Assembly: GCF_026898135.2 (NCBI RefSeq)
Contig: NZ_CP114035.2
Location: forward strand, 847,501-911,500
Reading direction: 5' to 3'
Length of the DNA: 64,000 bases
Origin: Pseudomonas fortuita
GTDB lineage: Bacteria > Pseudomonadota > Gammaproteobacteria > Pseudomonadales > Pseudomonadaceae
Positions 46,606-57,700 of the stretch are shown here, piece after piece (position 1 is the first letter of the stretch; each line of letters opens with the position of its first letter). The position numbers and the translations under genes were made by a program. A model generated the notes under the pieces. It was not told the origin of the DNA, did no database searches, and saw only the letters and a program-made list of their open reading frames with translations.

Positions 46606-46842
46606 CCGGTGAGATCGCGCGCCGCCCGTGCGGCGCATCGCGAGCTGCGCTCGCTCCTACGTTTGTTTCGGGCCAATTATTTCTGTGGGATTTGCACGCG
46701 CCCCCCTTGGCGCATGGCACGATATCGCGTCGTACAAACAAGGCGGTCGCGCGCGCCTGTCACAGGCGTAACTGGCCCGAAACAAACGTAGGAGCGAGCG
46801 CAGCTCGCGATGCGCCGCGCGGGCGGCGCGCGATCTCACCGG
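46606..46842. repeat. Large inverted repeat with 74-bp arms
   Basis: Arms 46606-46679 and 46769-46842 match as inverted copies at 72 of 74 positions, spaced by 89 bases. The centre contains an inner hairpin GCGCCTG-TCA-CAGGCG near 46753 and no gene. It carries GC-rich motifs related to the dispersed palindromes of this window. With cheV's leader on its left it fills the gap up to the exporter operon (46502-46865), where no coding gene is supported. Confidence 0.8.
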
Positions 46843-46865
46843 CGCCGCAAATCTTCCGGCATGCA

Positions 46866-48050
46866 CTACCGTTCGCGCAGTGCCTCCTTGGCCCGGTTCA
46901 GCGGCTTGATCAGGTAATCGAGGATGGTCTTCTCGCCGGTGCGGATATCCACCGTGGCAATCATCCCCGGCACGATCGCGAAGTGCTTGCCGGCCTTGTT
47001 CTGCAGGCTGTCCTGCTCGGTGCGGATGAACACCCTGTAGTAGTAGATTTCCGGTTTCACCTCATCCTGCAGGGTATCCGGCGAAATCCCCACCACCTTG
47101 CCATCCAGTCCGCCATACACCGAATAGTCATAGGCACTGATCTTGACCTTGGCCGCCTGGTCGGGGTGGATGAACGCGATATCGCGCGGGGCGATGCGGG
47201 TTTCGATCAGCAGGCGTTCGTCCATCGGCACGATCTTCATGACCTGGCCACCGGGCTGCACCACGCCGCCCAGGGTGTTGACCTCAATGTCCTTGACGAT
47301 GCCACGCACCGGTGAGCGCAAGGTCAGGCGGGTAAGCGAGTCGCTGCGCCCGCGGACCACTTCTGACAGGCTGTCGGCCTCGGCGCTGGCTTTGGCCAGT
47401 TCTTCCCGGGCACGCACCAGGTAGTCGGAGCGGGCTTCGTTGGCCTTGAGCTCCAGCTCTGAACGCTGGCGGTTCAGGCGGATCACTTCGACCCGGCTGG
47501 AGGCGCCCATCTTTGCCAGGTTCTCGGTGATCTTCAGCTCGCTGCGCACCAGTTGCAGCGAGTCCTGGATACCCGCCAGGGTCTGCTCCAGGCCGCGGCG
47601 GCGGGTCTGGTACAACGCGGTTTCGGCGTCGATCAGGTCGGGTGAGTCGCGCAGGCTGTCCGGGAAAGTCAGCGGCCTGCCAGTGACCTCTGCCTGCAAG
47701 CGGGCCTGGCTGGCCTTGGCAGCGCGGTACTTGGCTTCGCTCTCGCCGACACTGGAGGCGGTCTTGGTCGGGTCGAGCTGGGCCAGCACCTGTCCGCGCT
47801 CGACCAGGTCGCCTTCGGCCACGCTCATCTGCGCGACGATGCCGCCCTCGAACGACTGGATCACCTGCTCCCGCGAACTGGGGATCACCTTGCCGGTGCC
47901 GGTGGACACTTCGGTCACCTCGAACCAGGCGGCCCAGGCCAGGAATGCGGCCAGCATCAAGGCACAGATGGTGATGATGCGGCCGGCGCGGAACACCGCC
48001 TGGTCGTCCTGCCCATCCAGGTAGGAGGCCGGGAGTTCATGGTTGCTCAT
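46866..48050 (-). CDS. Type I secretion adaptor (HlyD/LapC family) for the LapF-like adhesin
   Basis: 394 residues. Short cytoplasmic N-terminus, one transmembrane helix (about 24-43, ITICALMLAAFLAWAAWF), lipoyl-like half motif (EQVIQSFEGGIVAQMSVAEGD), a long coiled-coil hairpin (about 100-250) and a C-terminal beta-barrel half (TLRSPVRGIVKDIEVNTLGG; FAIVPGMIATVDIRTG). Bridges the ABC transporter to the TolC-like protein. The start overlaps the transporter stop by 4 nt. In P. putida these exporter genes have been called lapHIJ as I recall, so the symbol is left empty. Confidence 0.92.
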   Translation of the reverse strand: MSNHELPASYLDGQDDQAVFRAGRIITICALMLAAFLAWAAWFEVTEVSTGTGKVIPSSREQVIQSFEGGIVAQMSVAEGDLVERGQVLAQLDPTKTASSVGESEAKYRAAKASQARLQAEVTGRPLTFPDSLRDSPDLIDAETALYQTRRRGLEQTLAGIQDSLQLVRSELKITENLAKMGASSRVEVIRLNRQRSELELKANEARSDYLVRAREELAKASAEADSLSEVVRGRSDSLTRLTLRSPVRGIVKDIEVNTLGGVVQPGGQVMKIVPMDERLLIETRIAPRDIAFIHPDQAAKVKISAYDYSVYGGLDGKVVGISPDTLQDEVKPEIYYYRVFIRTEQDSLQNKAGKHFAIVPGMIATVDIRTGEKTILDYLIKPLNRAKEALRER

Positions 48051-50215
48051 GCCTGGGCTCCTTGCAGTTTGGCCAGCGCAGCATCGCGGGTGTCATCGAT
48101 GACGATGCGCCCGCCGTCCAGCACCAGGATGCGGTCGACCCGTTGCAGCACGCTCAGGCGGTGGGTGGCGATCACCAGGGTGCGGCCCTGGCAGAAGCGT
48201 TCGAGGTTATCCAGCAGCTTGCGCTCGGTCATGTCGTCCAGCGACGCAGTCGGCTCGTCCAGCAGCAACACTTGCGGCTGGCGCACCAGCAGGCGCGACA
48301 GCACCAGGGCCTGGCGTTGGCCGCCAGACAAGCCCAGGCCGCCTTCCAGGATCAGGTGGTCCATGCCCTTGGGCAGACGGCGGACGAAGTCCAGCGCGCC
48401 CGTGGCAGCCAGTGCGGCCACCAGTTCCTGGTCGCTGGCCTGGCCGGCACCGAGGGTGAGGTTTTCCCGCAGGGTGCCGTGGAACAAGCGCGCGTACTGT
48501 GGCAGCAGGCCCACGTCACGGCGCAGGTCGGCAGGGTCGAGGTGGCCCATGGCGATGCCGTCCAGGCTGACCTCGCCTTGCACCAGGTCCATGGCCCCTC
48601 CCAGCGCTTGCAGCAGGGTCGACTTGCCGGCGCCGTTGCGCCCGAGCACGGCAATGCGCTCGCCCGGCTGGATATCCAGCTGGCCGATGTTCAGCACTGG
48701 CGGGGACTCCTCGCTGTAGCGGAAGTTGGCCTGGCGCAGGCGGTACTCGCCACGAATCGCCGGCAGGTGTACGCGGGCTTCGCCTTCGGGGTGGTCGACC
48801 GGTGACTGCATCAGCTTGTCCAGCCCTTGCAGGGCCACCTTGGCCTGCTGCCAGCGGGTCAGCACATGGGTCAGTTGCGCCAGCGGCGCCATCATCCGTG
48901 ACGACAGCATCGACGCCGCCACCAGGCTACCGGTCGTAAGGTCGCCGGCGATGACCATCGGTGCGCCGACCACGATGACCACAGCAAACACAGCGCCTTG
49001 CACGTTCTGGGTCCAGGTCACCAGGCCGTTGGTGAGGGTGCGCAGGCGCAGGTTGGTATGGGCGCAGGCGGCGTTGTACTGGTTCCACTGCCGTTCGAAG
49101 CGTGCTTCGGCCTGCAGTGCCTTGATTTCGTCCAGGCCCTGGATGCTTTCTACCAGCATGGCGTTGCGCAGCGCCGACTCGCGCATGGAGGCATTGGCCA
49201 GCCGCGCCAGGCGCCGTTGGGCCAGTACCCCAGGCACCACCATGGCCAGCAATGCGACCAGCGGGATGAACACCAGCACGCCGCCGATCAGCCAGAACAC
49301 GAACAGGAACAACAGGAAGAACGGCAGGTCGGCCAGCGCCGTGGCGGTGCTGGAAGTGATCAGGTCGCGGATCGATTCCAGCTCGCGCAGTTGCGAGATG
49401 AACGACCCGGTGGACTTAGGGCGCACCGAGTTGCGCAGGCGCAAGGCATGCCCGTAGACCAGGTCGCTCACCCGCAGGTCGGCGCGTTTGCCCAGCAGGT
49501 CGGTCACCTTCAGCCGCAGCAGGCGCATGCTGAAGTCGAACACCAGCGCCAGCACTACCCCCCCGAACAGCACGTACAGGGTGGGCAGCGACTCGGCCGG
49601 GATCACCCGGTCGTACACCTGCATCGAGAACAAAACCCCCGCGAGGGCCAAGACGTTGGCTACCAGCGAGGCGACCATCACCTGCCCATACGGGCGCAGG
49701 TCGCGCAGCACGATGCGGGCAAACCAGTGGCGGTCGTAGGGTGCGGTGTAGTCATCGGTGCGCACATCGCGCAGCGGCCGTGCCGGGCGCAGCAGCGCAA
49801 CGCGGTTGATGCGGCCCTTGAGGCTGTCGCGGGGCAGGCGAGAGGTCAGGCCCTGGTCACCGGCAAACACCACCGCCAGGTCGTCCTCTTCGGTGACCGA
49901 CTCGACCACCGCCAACTGGCCATCATCCAGTTCCAGTACCAGCGGTGTACGCCACTGTCGCAAGCCCTTGGCGTCGAAGCGCACGAAGCGCAGGGCCAGG
50001 CCGGCCTGGCGCGCCATGTGGCGAAGGATTTCATCCAGCGGGCGGGCGTCCTCGACGGCGGCCAGGCGAATACGCTGGGGCGACACGTCCAGGCGGTAGT
50101 GGTGCGCCACCTGCAGCATTACTTCCAGCCACGGTCCAAGGTCCGGTCGATGAGGCGCTTCGGCCGCGGGGGCAGTGGGCTGTTCAGGCAGGGTCACATT
50201 GATCGGATCGGTCAT
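48047..50215 (-). CDS. Type I secretion ABC transporter (LapB/HlyB type)
   Basis: 722 residues. N-terminal C39-like domain (about 25-140) lacking the catalytic cysteine, typical of adhesin/RTX exporters that do not process their substrate; ABC transmembrane domain with six helices (about 165-455), and a nucleotide-binding domain with Walker A GRNGAGKST, signature LSGGQRQ, Walker B VLLLDEPTASLD and H-loop ATHRLS. Exports the LapF-like adhesin across the envelope in one step, recognising a C-terminal signal. Overlaps both neighbours by 4 nt. Confidence 0.94.
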   Translation of the reverse strand: MTDPINVTLPEQPTAPAAEAPHRPDLGPWLEVMLQVAHHYRLDVSPQRIRLAAVEDARPLDEILRHMARQAGLALRFVRFDAKGLRQWRTPLVLELDDGQLAVVESVTEEDDLAVVFAGDQGLTSRLPRDSLKGRINRVALLRPARPLRDVRTDDYTAPYDRHWFARIVLRDLRPYGQVMVASLVANVLALAGVLFSMQVYDRVIPAESLPTLYVLFGGVVLALVFDFSMRLLRLKVTDLLGKRADLRVSDLVYGHALRLRNSVRPKSTGSFISQLRELESIRDLITSSTATALADLPFFLLFLFVFWLIGGVLVFIPLVALLAMVVPGVLAQRRLARLANASMRESALRNAMLVESIQGLDEIKALQAEARFERQWNQYNAACAHTNLRLRTLTNGLVTWTQNVQGAVFAVVIVVGAPMVIAGDLTTGSLVAASMLSSRMMAPLAQLTHVLTRWQQAKVALQGLDKLMQSPVDHPEGEARVHLPAIRGEYRLRQANFRYSEESPPVLNIGQLDIQPGERIAVLGRNGAGKSTLLQALGGAMDLVQGEVSLDGIAMGHLDPADLRRDVGLLPQYARLFHGTLRENLTLGAGQASDQELVAALAATGALDFVRRLPKGMDHLILEGGLGLSGGQRQALVLSRLLVRQPQVLLLDEPTASLDDMTERKLLDNLERFCQGRTLVIATHRLSVLQRVDRILVLDGGRIVIDDTRDAALAKLQGAQA

Positions 50216-51648
50216 GGCTGGATCTCCACCCCTTGCAGGTTGCGCCCCTCAAGGCCAAAGGCCGTGCGCAGGGCGCCGGTGTTGTACAGGCAGTCGACAT
50301 CCAGGCGCAGCAGGTCGGAGCGGGTGCCGGCGAGTTCGAAGCGTGACTGGTAGATCTCCTGCTCGGCGTTGAGCAGGTCGAGCAGGGGCCGCGTGCCCAG
50401 GTCCAGGTACTGGCGCCCGTAAAGCATGCGTGCTTCCTGAATGCTGACCTGGCGGGCTTCCAGCGAAGTCAGCCGGCGGCCTAGCCCGGAGGTTTGTGCC
50501 ATGGCCTCGGCCAGGCCACGACGGGCTTGCAGGCGGGCCGCGTCTTCGGCGGAGTCGGCGGCGGTCAGGGCGTGGCCGGCAGCGCGGCTGCGGGCGCTGA
50601 TGGCACCCCCTTGATAGATAGGTACCTCGACGTTCAGGTAGATGCCTGCCTGGGTGCGGTCCATCCGTGAGTTATCGCGGTTGTAGTCGTTGTCCAGGTA
50701 GTGGTTGACCTGTGGTTGCAACGACAGTGTCGGGTAGGCCTCGGCCTTGGCCTGGGCCAGCTCGGCCTGGCCCTGGGCGCGCTGGGCCAGGGCCATGAGC
50801 ACGGCAGGCAGGCGGTCATCGCCTTGCGAGGGCCGCTTGCAGGCCTGGTTCAGCGCTGCTGGCGAATCCTCGGCCAGCGCCGGTGGAGTGATGCGCCCCA
50901 TCAGTGCCGCCAGGGTCGAGCGCCAGCGCTCGTACTGCGACTGGTATTCCTCCAGCGTGGCGCGGGCGCTTTCCACACGGGACTCGGCCTGCACCACGTC
51001 GGAACGGGTGCTGGCGCCCATGTCGCTGCGTTGGCGGGCCATGCCGGCAATGTCACCGACCCCGCGAATCTGGTCGCGGGCGATGGTCATCAGTTGCTCG
51101 TAGCGGCGGGTTTCGATCCAGGCATAAGCCGTGTCGCGGGCCAGGTCGTCGACCACCAGCAGGATATTGGCCTGGGCGCGGGCGGCAGCAGCTTGTGCCG
51201 CGCTGACGGCGCTGTCGACCTTGCCGAAGTCGTAGAGCATCTGCTTGAGCGACAGGTTCAGCGCCTGGCTGTTGCGGTCGCCGCCATAACCGGTGTCATA
51301 ACCGGTGCGGATACCGCCGGAAATCTGCGGGTAATACCCGGCGCGGGCAACGTTGATGCCTTCGCCCTGCTTATAGAGGTTGCCGATGGCCTCGGCGATG
51401 CTGGGGTGCCATTGAGCGGCCTGCAGCACCGCGTCGGTCAGCCCCAGCCGCTCGCCACTGGCGACCGGGGCCATGCCGGTGGCGGGGCGTGCGGGCACTG
51501 CTTCGGGCGCATCGCGTAGCAGCGATGGCCCGATCTGGCGCAGTTGGGGGTCTATGTCATCGGCTGCCAGGGCAACCGGGTGGAAGTTCAGGGCCAGGAG
51601 CCCGAAGGCTCCCAGCAACAGCGGTGACAGCGGACTGCTTCGCTTCAC
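50212..51648 (-). CDS. TolC-family outer-membrane protein of the adhesin exporter
   Basis: 478 residues from a GTG start at 51648 with AAGGGA upstream. Signal peptide (LSPLLLGAFGLLALNFHPVALA), then two internally repeated outer-membrane efflux domains with long helices (for example TRSDVVQAESRVESARATL, TRPLLDLLNAEQEIYQSRF). Forms the trimeric channel of the type I system. An ATG ending in TGA (ATGTGA) overlaps the GTG start. A strong hairpin (51677-51698) separates it from the adhesin gene. Confidence 0.92.
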   Translation of the reverse strand: MKRSSPLSPLLLGAFGLLALNFHPVALAADDIDPQLRQIGPSLLRDAPEAVPARPATGMAPVASGERLGLTDAVLQAAQWHPSIAEAIGNLYKQGEGINVARAGYYPQISGGIRTGYDTGYGGDRNSQALNLSLKQMLYDFGKVDSAVSAAQAAAARAQANILLVVDDLARDTAYAWIETRRYEQLMTIARDQIRGVGDIAGMARQRSDMGASTRSDVVQAESRVESARATLEEYQSQYERWRSTLAALMGRITPPALAEDSPAALNQACKRPSQGDDRLPAVLMALAQRAQGQAELAQAKAEAYPTLSLQPQVNHYLDNDYNRDNSRMDRTQAGIYLNVEVPIYQGGAISARSRAAGHALTAADSAEDAARLQARRGLAEAMAQTSGLGRRLTSLEARQVSIQEARMLYGRQYLDLGTRPLLDLLNAEQEIYQSRFELAGTRSDLLRLDVDCLYNTGALRTAFGLEGRNLQGVEIQP

Positions 51649-51676
51649 ATAGTTCCCTTACTGCTGGTCGTCCTTG

Positions 51677-51698
51677 CCGCCGGGCATTTGCCCGGCGG
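51677..51698 (-). other. Strong hairpin between the adhesin and exporter genes
   Basis: CCGCCGGGC/GCCCGGCGG 9-bp stem with 4-base loop, 14 bases after the adhesin stop. No T-run follows on the minus strand, so it may pause transcription or protect an mRNA end rather than terminate fully. Confidence 0.6.
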
Positions 51699-51711
51699 GT
51701 TTGCAGCGGCC

Positions 51712-54700
51712 TCAGACCACATGGATACCGTTCTGTACCCACAGGTGATGGCTTGGATCCTCCTGGGCCGTGTATTGGTTATAGTCGATACCGTCGGCAG
51801 TTTGGTTCCCGACCAGCGTCCAGTTGTCCGTCATGTGAACCGAGTCTTTGTTGTCCCCTTTGATGATGAGTGTGTCGGTGCCGGTTTCGGTGATTGCCAC
51901 CACGTCCGCCAGGTTGAGCGTCAGCGCCACCGAACTGGTGTCGTTGAGGTCGATGACTTCGATGTCGTGCACGCGCCCGGCCAGGTTGCCCAGGTCGATG
52001 CTGGCATCGCCGCCGCCCCACAGCAGGGTGTCGGTACCTGTGCCGCCCTCGACGCTGGCGAAGTTCTGGTCGACCACCACCAGCGTGTCGTTACCCGCAC
52101 CACCCTGCAGGGTGATGTGGCCACCCTGGCTGCCATCGAGGTGGTCGTTGCCGTCGGTGCCGGCGATGACATCGGTGGCGGCTGCCAGGCTGGCCAGCGC
52201 TACCGCCTCGTCACCGGTGTCGGCCTGCAGCGAAGTGAAGGTGGTGAGGCCGGCAGCATTGTCCAGGTTGACGGTCAGCGTGGCGGTGTCGGTGGTGCCG
52301 TTCGGGTGGGTCAGCTCGTAGGTGAAGGTGTCGTGCTGGCCGACCACCGCCGAGGTAAGCCCTGGGTTGAGGGTGTAGGTGTAGCTGCCGTCGGCATGCA
52401 CCAGCAGCGTGCCGTAGGTGCCGGCCACACTCACCCCGTTGTAGCCCGGGATGGTGTAGGTGTTGGCCGCTGTCAGCACGCTCAGCACGGTCAGTGCCGA
52501 ACCGACGTTGTCGTCACTCAGCAGGTTGCCGGTGGCTGCCGTCGCGCCGCTGACCACGAACTCGGTCAGGTGCGTGGTGGTGGCGTTGAGGCTGGTGGTG
52601 ATGGAGCTGAGCAGGCCGATGCCGCCGGCGGTGACACGTACGTGGTAGGTGCCGGCGCCCTGGTTCTGGAAGGTATAGCCCGCGCCGCCACCTAGCAGGC
52701 TGATCAGCGACCCCCCCGGTACCGACTGCACCAGTACGTACTGGCCGGTGGCCGGGTTGAGCTTGAGCAGTTCGATGGTGGTGCCGTTGAGCAGGCTCAA
52801 CAGGTTGGCGGAGTTGACCACCACCTGCAGGTTGGCCGTGGTATCGGCGGCAACCGTGGTGGTGTAGGTGGCCTGGCGGGTACCGATCACCGGCAGGCTC
52901 AGCGAGCCCAGCGCACTGCTGCTGGTGTCAACACGGTTGGCCAGGGTGACATGGCTGGTCCCGACATCGTTGACCGCGTCGACCACCGTGGCCGGTGCAG
53001 CGTAGTTGGTGTTGCTCCAGACCTCCGTGGCTTGCGGGCTGTCGATGCGTACGTACAGGTTGGCGGTGTCGGACAGGCCGTTCGGGTGCACCAGCTGGTA
53101 GCTGAACACATCCACCTTGCCGACACTGTTCGGGCTGCCGTTCGGGGTGTAGGTGTAGCTGCCATCCGCACTGATCACCAGGGTGCCGTACTGGCCCTGA
53201 ACCGTGGTCGATGTACCGGCCGAGACATAACTGCCGTTTTTCAGCACTTGCAGCACGGCGGCGCTGTCCGGGCCGCGGGCATCCACCGCGCCATCGGTGC
53301 CCACGTCGGTGATGACGTTGCCGGTGGTGGCAGTGCCGGTGCCGGTGAACTGGGTCAGGCTGGTGGAGGTGATGTCCAGCGCGGTGCTCACGTTGGTGAC
53401 CAGGCCGATGCCGCCACTGCCCACGGTCAACCGGTAGTCACCGGCTTGCAGCACGCCGATGTCCACCTGCAAGCCGATCGGCAGCACGATCAGGTCGAGC
53501 AGGCCCTGCGTGTTGCCGGTGGCGAGGGTCACCCAGGCGCCGCTGGCGTCTTTTACCTGCAGGGTGAAGCTGGTGTTGTTGAGCAGTGCCAGCACGCTGT
53601 TGGTGGTCAGTGTCAGGGTCGGGTCGGCCGTGGTGCCTGCCGCCACCGTCCAGGTGTAGGTCTTGGAGAAGCCCGACAGCAGCGTGGTGAAGCTGTCGGT
53701 GTAGGTCTTGGTGGCACTGACCGCTGCCAGGTTGACCGTGGCCGTGGCCAGGTTGTCGCTGGCGATGACCGGCGCGTTGGCATCCACATCCGGCGCGGTG
53801 ACGTTGACGTTGCCCGACACGTTGCCGCGCGGGTCGCTGAGGGTCACCGAGAGGATCTGGCCGTTGTCCTGAGGCGGGCTCAGGGTCACGGTAAAGGTGC
53901 CGCCCGGCTGCACCGTCGCGGTTTGCAGCACGGTACCGTTGGCGCTGCGCACGGTCACGGTGGCGCCCACTTCGCCAGTACCGGTCAGGGTACCGCCGTC
54001 GGCACTGATCAGCAGGTTGCCGGCAGCCGCAGGTGGGGTCAGGTCTGGTGCGGTCAGCGTAGTGCCGGTGGAGACGTTGCCGGCGCTGTCGGTGAGGGTG
54101 ACGCTGAGCGCCTGGTTGTCGATCTGCGCCGCAGTCAGGCTGACCACGAACAGGCCGTTGCTGCCCACCGTTGCTGTCCCCAGCACGGTGCCGGCGCTGT
54201 TGCGCACGGTGACCGTGCTGCCGATCTGGCCAGAACCGCTGACCGAGGTGCCGTTGGCGTTGATGGTGGCCAGCGGGGCGGCTGGCGGGGTGGTGTCGGG
54301 CGCGGTCAGGCTGGTGCTACCGGACAGGTTGCCGGCAGCATCGGCCTGGCGCACCACCAGCAGTTGCCCGTCGTTCTGTGGCGAGGTCAGGGTGATGGTG
54401 AAGGTGCCGTCGGCTTGCACCACACCGGTACCGACCTGGCCGTTCGGGCCTTGCACCGTCACGGTGGCGCCCGCTTCACCGTTACCGGTGAGCACGGTAC
54501 CCGCGCCGTTGATGGTGACGTTGGTCGGTGTTGCAGGTGGTTGCACGTCCGTGGCGGTGTAGCTGGTACTGCCGGACACATTACCCGCAGCGTCGGCCTG
54601 GCTCACGCCCAGTACCTGGCCGTTGAGCTGTGCGGCGTTCAGGTTGACGGTGAACACGCCACCGCCATTCACCACCGCCGTGCCGAGCACGTTGTTGCTG

Positions 54701-57700
54701 GCGTCGCGCACGGTCACCGTGGCGCCGGCTTCACCGGTACCGGTCAGCACCAGGCCGTTCAGAGACAGCCCGGTCACCAGCGGGTTGGCCGGTGGTGTGA
54801 TGTCGGCGGCTTGCAGGAAGGTTGGCTGCGATTCACCGCCTACCAGTGCTACAGCTGTCACCGAAATATGCTGGCCGTTGAGCTGCGCTGTGTTCAGCGT
54901 CAGGGTAAAGGTGCCGTTCAGGGTAGCGCCGCCTGTGCCGATCAGGTTGCCTGCGGCATCGTAGACCCGAATGCCCACGCCACTTGGCGCATTACCGGCC
55001 AAGGTCAGCCCGTCGCTGCCCAGCGTCACATTGGTGGGGGGTACTGGTGGCGCGATCAGTGGTGTGATGTACGTGGCGACCGCAGAGGTATTGATGCCGT
55101 CGGATTGCGTCACTGCCAAAGTGGCGAGCGAGCCCGCCGCCGGCACCAGGGTTATCTGGAAGTTACCCGCGGCATCTACCGTACCCGTGCCGATAACCAA
55201 TCCGCCGCGGCTGATGGTGACGGTGGCATTCGGCTCGCCCTTGCCGGTCAACACGTTGAACGTGTTGTTGATGGCCATGTCGGTGACCACCCCAGGCGGT
55301 GAGGTGTCGTTGGTCTGATAGGGCACAACCACCGAGGCGTTGCCGGCATCGTCCGTGGACACCACTGTGAGCAACTGGCCGTTGTTTTGCGGCGGGTTGA
55401 TCGGCACGGTGAACTGGCCGTTTGCACCCACTTCCACGGTGCCTACGACGTTGTTGTTCGGGTCACGCACCGTGATGGTGGTGCCGGCTTCTGCCGTACC
55501 GGTCATCGACGTACCTGCCGGGTTGAGCAACAGGTTATCGGGTTGCACTGGCGGCGTAAGGTCTGGCGCGTTCACCTGCAGGGGCGCCGACGGGTTGCCC
55601 GTGGCGTCCTGGGCGATGACGGTGAGGACTTCACCGTTGATCTGCGGGTTGTTCAGGTTGAGGACAAAGGTGCCGTCCGGATCGACCGTCACCTGGCCCA
55701 GCAGGTCGCCGTTGTTGTTGACCACGGTGACGCGGGTGCCGGCTTCGGCGGTACCGATCACCTGGGTGCCGCTGTCGTTGATGGTGGCGATCACGGTGGC
55801 CGGTGGCGTGGTGTCCACCGCCGTGACCGAACTGATTGGCGAGATGTTACCGGCACCATCGGTCAGGGTCACTTGCAGCACTTGGCCATTGAGTTTTGCG
55901 GTATCCAGCTCGACCACGAAGGTGCCGCTGGCTCCCACCGTACCGGTACCGACCTGCGTGGTGCCAACGTAGACCCGCACCGTGGCGCCTGCTTCGCCGA
56001 CACCGCCCAGTTCGTCACCCGCCGCATTGAGCCGTAGCTCGGTTGCCGCAGCAGGCGGCGTGTGGTCCGGCGCCAGTACGCTGACCGGCAGGCTGACGTT
56101 GCCGGGTGGGTCGGCCTGCAGTACCGACAGCAACTGGTTGTTGATTTGCGCAGGCGTAAGTTCGACACGGAAGCTGCCATCGGCGAGCACCGTGCCAGTA
56201 CCCAGCACCGTGCCGGCGGCATTGCTTACGATGACGGTCGCGCCGGCTTCGCCCAGGCCGCTGACAACGCTGCCGTCTGCGTTGATCACCACTTGGGTGA
56301 GCGGGGCGGGTGGGGTGAAGTCCGGGGTTTGCAGGGTTGCCACTGCCGACACGTTGCCGGCTGCGTCGGCCTGGGTAAAGCTAAGCAGCTCGGCGTTGCC
56401 CAGTGCCGGGTTCAGGGTGATGGTGAAGTGGCCGCTGGCATCGACGGTGGCGCTGCCGATTTCGTCGCCGGCCGGGTTGGTCACGGTCACCAGCGCGCCA
56501 ACTTCGCCGCGGCCGGTGAGGGTGACGCCATCCCCGGAAACGGCCAGTTCGGCTGGTGCCGTTGGCGGCGTGGTATCGGGTGCGGTAATGGCGCTGGCGG
56601 CGGACTGGTTGCCAGCCGCATCGGTCAGTACCACTTGCACTTGCTGGCCGTTTGCCTGAGGCGATGCAAGGTTGACCTGGAAGGTGCCGTCCGCGCGCAC
56701 CGTTGCACTGCCCAGCACCGAACCGTCGGCGGCGAGCACGCGCACGCCGGCACCTGCTTCGCCGGTACCGTTCAGCAAGCTGCCGCCCCCTGCGAAGGCC
56801 AGGTTGCCGGCAGCATCCGGGGCGACGCGGTCAGGGGCGATCAAGCTGACGCTGTTGGACTCGTTGCCGGCCACATCGGACTGGCTGGCGTTGAGCTGTT
56901 CGCCATTGATCTGCGGCGCGCTCAGGTTGACGCTGAAGTTGCCACTGGCATCGACCACGGCAGTACCCAGCTCGATACCGCCTTCGCCTAGCACGGTAAC
57001 GGTGGCACCTGCCTCGCCGCGGCCACTGAGGACAAGGCCGTCGTTGGACAGCACCAGGTTGGTCAGTGGTTGCGGTGCCGTGGTGTCCGGTGCCTGCAAG
57101 GTGGCAGGCAGCGATACGCTGCCATCGGTGCCCGTTGCGCTGACCTGCAGCACTTCACCATTGGCCTGTGCACTGCCCAGGTTGACAGTGAAGGTACCGT
57201 CGTTGGCGACCGGGCTGCTGCCCAGCAAGACGCCATTGGGGCCATACACCTTGACTGTGCTGCCCGCCGCTGCGGTGCCGGTCACCGACAGGCCGTCAGC
57301 GGCCAGGACCAGGTTGTCCGGGGTTGCCGGTGCCAGAACACCCGGCGCGGTGACGTTTTGCGCAGGGGAGACATTCTGTGCGGCATCCGCCTGAATCACG
57401 CTCAGGCTTTCACCGGTGATCGCGGCCGGCGACAGGGCCACGCTGAAGTGGCCGTCGGCCCCGACCGTGGCGGTGCCCAGCACGGTATTGTCGGGTGCCC
57501 GCACAGTGACTGTTGCGCCTGCTTCGCCATTGCCTGTCAGGGTCGCGCCATTGGCGGAGACCGCCAGATTGGTCACGGCCGCTGGCGGCGTGGTGTCGGC
57601 TGCGCTGTAAGGCGCGGCCGGCGACACGTTGCCGGCGGCGTCGGTGGCGGTCACCTGCAGCGTCTGGCCATTGGTCTGGGCGCTGTTCAGGGTGACCTGG

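Noticed and set aside
46616-46791. Small frames inside the 74-bp-arm inverted repeat
   Set aside because: They read through palindromic DNA on both strands with similar translations; no ribosome site or family character.
48047-50215. Active C39 peptidase in the exporter
   Set aside because: The N-terminal domain lacks the catalytic cysteine, as is normal for LapB/HlyB-type transporters that do not cut their substrate.
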